NCBI RefSeq assembly: GCF_040802235.1
Contig: NC_133156.1
Span: forward strand, 139,421,173 to 139,485,172
Source of the DNA: Manis javanica
Taxonomy: Eukaryota > Chordata > Mammalia > Pholidota > Manidae
Length of the DNA stretch: 64,000 bases
Direction: 5' to 3'
In this document: positions 57,766 to 64,000 of the stretch, piece by piece
Layout of the letters: each line of letters begins with the position of its first letter
Numbering within the stretch: the first letter of the stretch is position 1
Notes under the pieces: generated by a model
Told to the model about the DNA's origin: nothing
The model's database searches: none
The model's input: only the letters and a program-made list of their open reading frames with translations
Translations under genes and position numbers: made by a program

Positions 57766-58333
57766 TGTTAGAGAGGAAGAAATTGCCCCTACCCCTCGAG
57801 GTTCTTCTAGCTGGTCTAAGAATCAAAGTGACATGAGACATAGTAACATAATAACAGGAGAAATAACCAAAGTTTAATTAAGTGCATACGGGGAGGCCAC
57901 AGACATGCACTCCAAGGACGTGAGGGAGAAGGAGATATATATGTCTTCTTGAAACAAGGAGAAGGGCGTCAGGTCCGAGGTTTTAAAGGAAAGGGGAAGG
58001 AATTCAAAGAAATATGAAAAGAGTAAATGTTTGGTACATAAAATACTTGATGCACCACACCAAAACAATGAAGGGGCACAGAGGGGAATTTTAACAGACT
58101 CAGCCTCATCCCTCCCTGTCCACCACACCTAGTTCACATTGTCATATATCTGCCTAAGGTGAGAGCTCTCCTCTGGGAGCAGGTCCTCTATTTAAATTCT
58201 TTTTATGCAGTTGTGGGGTGGGGGGAGGTCAAAGTATTCTCCTGAATCTTTTGGGTCTTGATGGTTGTCAGTCCAAAATAATCTGCATGTCACAATGGCA
58301 CATCTTGGGGGCAGCCTGCCCAGGGTCCCTACA
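57766..58333 (-). repeat. Solo LTR, family A copy 2
   Basis: Bounded by TGTTAGAGAG at the low end and CCTACA at the high end, with the same internal landmarks as 43801-44339 and 59775-60302. The flanking 4-mers (aatg, aaca) match at only two positions. Confidence 0.75.
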
Positions 58334-58339
58334 AACAAA

Positions 58340-58774
58340 ATACATGTTGCTGAACCCTGTGGCCACCGCCATCTTCCTCTGACCCAGCTTCTTAGTGCAC
58401 TTGACAGAGTTGGCCATTGTCTTAATTTACTGCCAAAATACTCACGCTTCCCTGTTTCTTCTTCCACCTCCTGAACTGCCCCCGAGGCTGAAATGTCTTG
58501 AACCTCTATCTTCCTACTCCCTGGAAGATCTGTCTCATCAGAGGCCTGTGACCTCACATAGCACCTGCTGGCTGAGGACCCCCAAATCTGCATCTCTGGC
58601 CTCCCCTCCAAGCTACAAACTAACTGCACCACTCTGTGCTCTCTCTGACATCTCCACCTAATGTCTAATGAGCATCACGAAATTGGCATGTCCACACAGA
58701 CCCCTGACCGTATCTCCAGGTGTCTTCCTCCTCCCGTGCTGCCCAAGTCTGTACATGGTCCTGCTAGTTTGGGC
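58340..58774 (+). repeat. L2 LINE, first part
   Basis: CT-rich sequence with TGTCTAATGAGCATCACGAA followed by GGCATGTCCACACAGACCCC, as in the L2 region upstream of its 3' end. It continues beyond the LTR inserted at 58775. Confidence 0.55.
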
Positions 58775-59164
58775 TACTAAAAAGAAAAACAGCCCCAACA
58801 GAGGGTCACTTCTGCTACTCCAAGTCAATAGGGCTTAATTCCTATTAACTGCAGTTTCAACCTCCCCCAGAAATGCAGTCAGTCAGAAATTTTTCAGTCA
58901 TCATTGAGAGATAATGTTACTCTGCCCTCTCCATGCCACAAAGGAATTCACCAGTGAGACCCTTTTGTCCCCAGTGAAGGTGACTATGCAAAATAATCCT
59001 TTTTTCTGTTGATGACTTCCTTGCTCTGCCTTTAAAAACCTTTCTGTAGCCAGCCCTTCAGAGCATCTCTCTGCTTGGTAGAGGGGCTCCATCCCATTCA
59101 TGAGTCACTTTATAAAGCCAATTAGGTCTTCAAATTTACTTGGATGGAATTTTCTTTTATAACA
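58775..59164 (-). repeat. Solo LTR, family B copy 2, inserted in L2
   Basis: On the minus strand it starts TGTTATAAAA and shares the CCAAGTAAATTTGAAG, CTAATTGGCTTTAT, GACTGCATTTCTGGGGGAGG and TTTTTCTTTTTAG landmarks with 46676-47102. The flanks gggc and gggt match at three of four bases. Confidence 0.65.
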
Positions 59165-59774
59165 GGGTTCAAGTCAAACATGCCTCCTTTCTTGCTCTCA
59201 CACCCAAATCCATCAGCAAATACTGCTATCATGAGTATTTCCAGAATCCACCACTTGTCCCCTCTTCCAGTTTCAGCCCACCGCTTCAGGCTATCACTGT
59301 CTCCTGTCCCAGACAATTGCAGGAGCCTCACAACTGGCCTCCCAGCTCCGACCCTTACCCCCAACCCCACCTTTTCACCACTAAGCAAGCACTGAGATTC
59401 CTTTAAAACCTGTGTCAAAGCACTTCTCTGCTCAGTAATGCCCCATGGCTTCCCCATTTCACATGGATCCCTACCTCTAGCATGGACCTAGCCTCCAACC
59501 ACTCTACCCCTTGATCTTCCACATGCCAAGCCCTGCTCAGGCTCAGGGTGCTGCTAGTCCCTCTGCCTGGAAAGAAGATGCCTACTCAACAGAGCAACCT
59601 CCTTTAGCCACCCTCCGGCCCCCCTACTCCTGCGCAGATTTATTTTTCTTCTTAGCATTTGCCTACATTGCATTCTATACGCATCTGTTTGTTGCTCACT
59701 TGCTAGAAAGTGAACTGTGTGACAGCAATTACTTTGTCAAATTCATTGCTGTGGCCTTAGCACATGGAACACTG
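59165..59774 (+). repeat. L2 LINE, second part
   Basis: ACAATTGCAGGAGCCTCACA, CTGGCCTCCCAGCTCCGACC, AAAGCACTTCTCTGCTCAGT, AATGCCCCATGGCTTCCCCA and CAGGGTGCTGCTAGTCCCTC are L2 3' landmarks in the right order. The frame is broken; the ORFs at 59140-59406 and 59511-59816 are remnants or chance. Confidence 0.75.
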
Positions 59775-60302
59775 TGCTGGGGAGCAAGAAATTTCCTTTA
59801 CTCCTCGAGGTTCTAGCTGGTCTAAGAATCAAATTGACATAAGACAGATGAACAGGAGAAAAAAAACTAGTTTAATTATGTATGTATGAGGAAGCTGTAG
59901 ACATGGACTCCAAAGACAGTCAGGGACAATGAGGTATATATGTCATCCTGAACCAAGGAGAAGGGGGTGGGGGTCTGAGACTTCAAAGGAAAAGGGAAGC
60001 AATTCATGGGAATATGAAAGAGTAAATGTTTGATAACAATATACTTGATGGGCCACACAGAAGCAATGAGGGGCACAGACTCAGCCACATCCCTTCCCAT
60101 CTACCACACCTAGTTTACATTATAATTTAGCTTCTCTGGTGACAGCTCTCCTCCAGCAAGGGCTCCTCCACTTAAATTCTTTTTATGCAGTTGTGGGGTG
60201 GGAGGCCAAAGTTTCTCTTTTGGGCCTTGATGGTTCTCAACTCTGAAATAATCTGCATGTCACAATGGCACATCTTGAGGTGGCCTGCCTTTGACCTCTA
60301 CA
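59775..60302 (-). repeat. Solo LTR, family A copy 3, with target duplication
   Basis: Begins TGCTGGGGAG and ends CTCTACA on the plus strand, so TG...CA in both readings. actg at 59771-59774 recurs at 60303-60306, a 4-bp duplication as made by gammaretrovirus-like (class I) integrases. It interrupts the 3' end of the L2. Confidence 0.85.
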
Positions 60303-60370
60303 ACTGCTTGGCATGTTAATAACTATTGAACAATTGAACAAAGGCAGGCATATGCAGGCATGAATGAATG
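60303..60370 (+). repeat. L2 LINE, 3' end
   Basis: The CTTGGCATGTTAATAACTAT to GCATGAATGAATGAGG stretch completes the L2 3' end, which closes in a TGAATG-type tandem. Confidence 0.6.
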
Positions 60371-60374
60371 AGGG

Positions 60375-60930
60375 AGGTTCTCTCTATAGGTGCCAAGCCC
60401 CGTATGGCATATAACATGTGACTAATAAGTATTACCAACTGCTTGCGTGTTCTTCTTGCTATTAATTATTATTTGTCTAGATGTTTACACACGCTGTCTC
60501 TCCTCCTGGCCCTTCATCTATTTATCCCTCCCACGGCCCCACCTAGACCTCTCCGCTGGTGCCTACAGTAGTAAGAGGAGAGAAATGCAGACTGCTTCAG
60601 CCAGAAAGAAAATGCCACTGGCTAACCCTCTCCTATTGCCACAGAGTTTGGGTTGGCCAGATGCACGCAAACAGGATAGCTGGACTACACTGTCTCCAGG
60701 TATAGCCATCAAATGCCCTAGATGTGTTTTGGACTACCTGAATTCCAATAAGTGTTGTCATTTTTATATACCAGCTAAAACTTAAATATTTCTGCCTCCA
60801 AAGCACACCTCCCAGACTGACTTTGAAAAGTAGCCAGAATAGTATTTGGAGTTCAGAAAATACAAGTAATCTTACTTTTAATGACTGAGCTTTTTTAAAG
60901 ACCATACAAATTTAAAGATATGGAATAGGG
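60375..60930. other. Nothing recognised
   Basis: No gene or repeat supported. Confidence 0.4.
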
Positions 60931-60934
60931 GTGT

Positions 60935-62160
60935 TGTCGGGCAGCTGAATCTGGGAGGCCTCTCCCTGTGCACTGGAGAGGTTTCTTGACTCTGAATGAG
61001 AAAGAATTCTCGAGCAGGTTGGACAAGTATAGGCAAGGAAGGAATTCATTAGAGCAAAAGTAGCAGGGAAAGGCAGCAGTCGTGCAGGCAGCAGAGAGCA
61101 AGGAAGGACGGGAGGAAAGGGAAGCTCAATGAACTCCTGCTAGGCATGAGACAAACCCCTTGCAAAATCCTAAAGCCAGGGTCACCTGGCATCCAGTGTC
61201 CACTTGAATCTGCATGGCATGGGAACTGAGTCCCTACCACCCCAGGATTTGGGGGAGCCACAGAGCATTGGATGTAGTGAGATTATGTCCTGAGAGCTTC
61301 CCAAAGGCCAAGAAAGGACATTTTCAGGCAGGCTACTAAAGAGCATGATTGTACAGCTGCAGTCCTGTCCAGGTCACCCAGGTGACAGGAACCTGCAAGC
61401 CCAAATCAGAGATCTTAACAGCCCTTCCCTACTTGTCTGAAGTAGAACAGAGTGAAGACTTGTGCTTAGGTCTAGAAAATAGAATCAAAAAGCAAAGTAA
61501 CAAAGAAGGTTACCACTGGAAGAGTGCAGAGACCAAATGCATAAGTTGAGCAGTGAGAAGTCTTTATTTAAGGCAAGAACACACTCCAAGAAAGGGGAGT
61601 GTGGGCAACCTCAGAGGAGGTGTGCCTGAAGGGCTTGGGATTCTGTCTTTTAAGGCTTTCAAGAATGGGGCAAAGGGCTGTGGGGGGGTGGATGTAGGCT
61701 TGACATGGGATCTCATGATGTCTTTCTCCACTGAGAGACATTATGTCACCACCCACAGTCAGTGCTCTAGATAATTCTGTAACATAAACTTAACACAAGG
61801 AATTTATTGATCCTGTTCTCCAAGATAGTGTTTTCCCTCAAACACTGGGAACATATCAGGTAAGACTGCTTGTCTGGCCTTAAGATAGGTTGTTGGCTGA
61901 TTACTAAAGAATATGTTAGGAATCTTAACCTCCTAACTCCCTGGTTTATGAAATGGAATCTTAGCCTTAAGATAGAGTCCCTTCTGTTCTTGCTATACTG
62001 TTTGTATCTTGGCATTTTTTATCATACTGCTTGTCCCATGTCCCTTCCTACCTCAGCGGGGAGGGAGAAGCTAGGTAAATTCTGGAAAAACCAACCAAAT
62101 AAACTTGCACTATAATTTGCTTTGGAAACTGTTACAATAGGTCTACTTCAAATCTAACTT
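60935..62160 (-). repeat. Possible ERV LTR(s) or LTR-like sequence, minus strand
   Basis: On the minus strand the low-coordinate edge ends CCCGACAACA, an LTR-like CA terminus. A second signal, AAATAAAGACTTCTCACTGC at about 61553-61572, looks like the poly(A) signal and R start of a retroviral LTR. No internal viral genes are recognised, and I could not define the other boundaries. Confidence 0.3.
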
Positions 62161-62164
62161 GTTA

Positions 62165-62700
62165 TTGATCTACACATTTTTTTTTTTGAGCTTTTGGCTC
62201 CATGTTCTGCATGGACATGCCTAGAAGTGAGCACAGATACAACACACCATTGTAAACATGCCTTAAAAACTCATAGCAGAGTCCACGGGAACCACCAGGA
62301 CAAGGGCAAGATGCTTTCCTTTCCTGCTGGGATGGAGCCTCCTCTGGCCTGGTGGGCAGACAAGCCACCCTGAGATAAGGCCTGCCATGGATGCCTGTTC
62401 TGTGCAGACACCCTGGTGATGGTCCTGATGGCGTTAGTTAGCATCAGGCTCAGGTTAGACACTCATCTTTGGCCCCAGTGCCAGGAGGGACCTGGAAAAT
62501 TCCTGACCCAAAGTCACAGAGGATTTGGTCTTAGTCCAGAGCCACTTGAGCCTCCATCCACCCTAAGGGTGTAACACCCTCTTAGAGACAAACTGGCAGG
62601 ATTCTTAGACATAAAGAGACAAAAATCACTGACTCAGGAAAACCAGACCCTCTCTGGAGGGGCTAAGCCTTTTAAGCCATGACCAGAACATTCTTGGGTG
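62165..62700 (-). other. Possible minus-strand retrocopy with poly(A)
   Basis: A T run at 62178-62189, read on the minus strand as an A tail, follows about 500 bp of non-repetitive sequence. No AATAAA was found just upstream of the tail and no target duplication was seen. Origin unknown; it may be chance. Confidence 0.2.
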
Positions 62701-62704
62701 GGGC

Positions 62705-63630
62705 AGTTCACCAAAAAACAAACAATTTAGCAGTTCACATCCATCCAAAACAAGCCTGTGAGCTGCTCCAGCCACTACCTCCTGCTTGAGCCAGGCCACT
62801 CAGCTTCCTGAAACGCCAGTCTCTACCTCCGCCGTGGGGACCGCACCCTGCTATGTCCCAATTCCTGACCTGCCACAGATCCCAGCCCTAACTCACTGCA
62901 ATCTGGGGCTGCCTTCGTAAGCAATCCCCAGCTCGGTCCACCTCAGGCAGCAACCCGGCACAAACCCTACATGAATATAGTCAAGCCAGAAAGAGCAGAA
63001 AAAGATAGCATCTGGGAGAACTGACTTTGGAATCAGAGACCTAAAACTCTATGTCCACCATTTTCAGGTGTGCAGACAAGCAGGCCTGCCTGATGAACAA
63101 CTTTGGGTGTGTTCATGCATTTCCGTACTTGGAAGCAAGGTGGCAGGTCCATGTACCCGGTCCCGCCAAGCCACCGCTGACACTACACACAGAGAAAGGG
63201 GATGCGCCTGAATTCAACTTCCAGTGGAACAAGGAGCCCTCCAGGTCTCCAGGTGCCAGACCAGTGGCCTTTCCCAGCCATCCTCCAGCAGCTGGCACCT
63301 CAGCTCAGTGCTCCGAGGATTCTCATTGCTCTGGGCAAAGCCACCATTCCACTTCCCGGGTGTGTTCCTCTGCTGGAGCACGACCCCAGGGTGTGTGCCA
63401 CTGTGCCCCAGCCCAAGAACTGCTCTCCAGCAGATTCGGAAAGAACAGGGAGCCTGGGCACACACACTGGATGTGGCAAAATTAGTAGGAAAAAAGAATG
63501 TAAAATATCTCTTTGACATTTTTACATCAATTACATGTCATAATAGTAAAATTTTGGCTACTTTCAGTTAAACAAAATATATTATTAAAATTAACTGTAC
63601 TCTTCAGTTTACTTTTTTTAGTGAAGGTAT
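62705..63630. other. Nothing recognised
   Basis: GC-richer than average. Three overlapping ORFs at 63051-63571 in all three plus frames and one antisense show no domain; they reflect a lack of stops, not a gene. Confidence 0.4.
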
Positions 63631-63632
63631 AT

Positions 63633-63810
63633 GTTGTAGGCTAAATAATGGCATCTGAGCATATATACTCCCTGGAACCTGACCTATGGCAAAAGGGTGA
63701 ATACTGCCTTATATAGCACAAGGTGAGATTACCTATGAACCAAGGACCTCAGTTCTACAGAGAGTGGTTGGACATGACCTTGAGTCGTCTTCTGTTTTGG
63801 AAAGAGAATA
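63633..63810 (+). repeat. Possible MLT1-type LTR fragment
   Basis: TGTTGTAGGCTAAATAATGG, CTCCCTGGAACCTGACCTAT, GGCAAAAGGGTGAATACTGC and GACATGACCTTGAGTCGTC resemble the 5' half of an MLT1-like LTR. The remainder to the window end was not recognised. Confidence 0.5.
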
Positions 63811-64000
63811 TGCATTTGCAGTTGTAACTGGAATAGTTGGACCTTGTTAGGCAGAGGCATCATTTAGAAATCGTACATATGGGGTGATGTGTGTGTATGT
63901 TGCATGGCCAAGGGGCAGGAGGCCATGTGGTAGACTCCTATCTAATTGTCTGCCAGCCCCTCCTTTCTGGGGCTCCCAGCACTCATTGTGGACAACAAGA

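Noticed and set aside
57766..60302. Two family A LTRs in the same orientation as the two ends of one provirus
   Set aside because: The DNA between them is L2 plus another LTR, with no primer site, polypurine tract or viral gene. Copy 3 has its own target duplication, so they are separate solo LTRs.
63051..63571. Three overlapping plus-strand ORFs of 104-144 codons as a gene
   Set aside because: Open in several frames at once, which is a composition effect; no splice or poly(A) context.
1..64000. tRNA or rRNA genes
   Set aside because: No cloverleaf with intact A and B boxes was seen apart from the tRNA-derived heads of MIR SINEs, which are degenerate.

Overview
The window looks like intergenic (or deep intronic) DNA of a placental mammal. 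It has AT-rich single-copy sequence, many old mammalian repeats (MIR, L2, MER2, MER5, MLT1, MLT2/ERVL), L1 LINE fragments of several ages, and endogenous retroviruses (ERVs). I see no Alu, B1/B2, BovB or carnivore-type tRNA-Lys SINE. The 3' end of the youngest L1 and the polyadenylated element at 18.8-19.6 kb remind me of non-primate, non-rodent laurasiatherian genomes (pangolin is my first guess). That species guess is recollection, not proof. I find no complete cellular protein-coding gene, no tRNA or rRNA gene, and no bacterial-type features.

Layout. 0-2.7 kb: an old L1 split by a solo LTR. 2.7-12 kb: mostly unique sequence with two MIRs, a MER2 transposon and one small open exon-like ORF (7182-7487) followed by a poly(A) signal. 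12-15.6 kb: two L1 fragments in opposite orientation. 18.77-19.56 kb: a composite, polyadenylated retroposon with a 17-bp target duplication; its 3' part looks like the polypurine tract plus U3/R of an ERV. 20.64-27.65 kb: a nearly full-length class I (gammaretrovirus-like) provirus on the minus strand. It is bounded by a 5-bp duplication (gccac), has unusually short LTRs (about 192 bp), a tRNA-Phe-like primer site, recognisable but broken gag, pro-pol and env, and no integrase core. 27.65-29.7 kb: more L1. 30-37 kb: mostly unrecognised sequence with scattered MIRs. 37.14-39.34 kb: an internally deleted ERVL provirus with two MLT2-type LTRs and remnants of integrase and dUTPase.

39.3-64 kb: mosaic of MIR, L2, MLT1 and L1 pieces with nested insertions. 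A younger L1 (48.89-50.27 kb) sits inside an older antisense L1. An MLT1 is split by L1. An L2 (58.3-60.4 kb) is split by two unrelated solo LTRs. One ERV LTR family occurs three times in the same orientation (43.8, 57.8 and 59.8 kb). A second LTR family occurs twice, once on each strand (46.7 and 58.8 kb).

The coding traces that can be recognised are retroelement proteins (L1 ORF2, Gag/Pro/Pol/Env, ERVL Pol); all are interrupted by stops or frameshifts and none is predicted to be functional as it stands. The most unusual objects are the composite ERV-derived retroposon and the compact-LTR provirus. Boundaries of ancient repeats are approximate because they were judged by eye.
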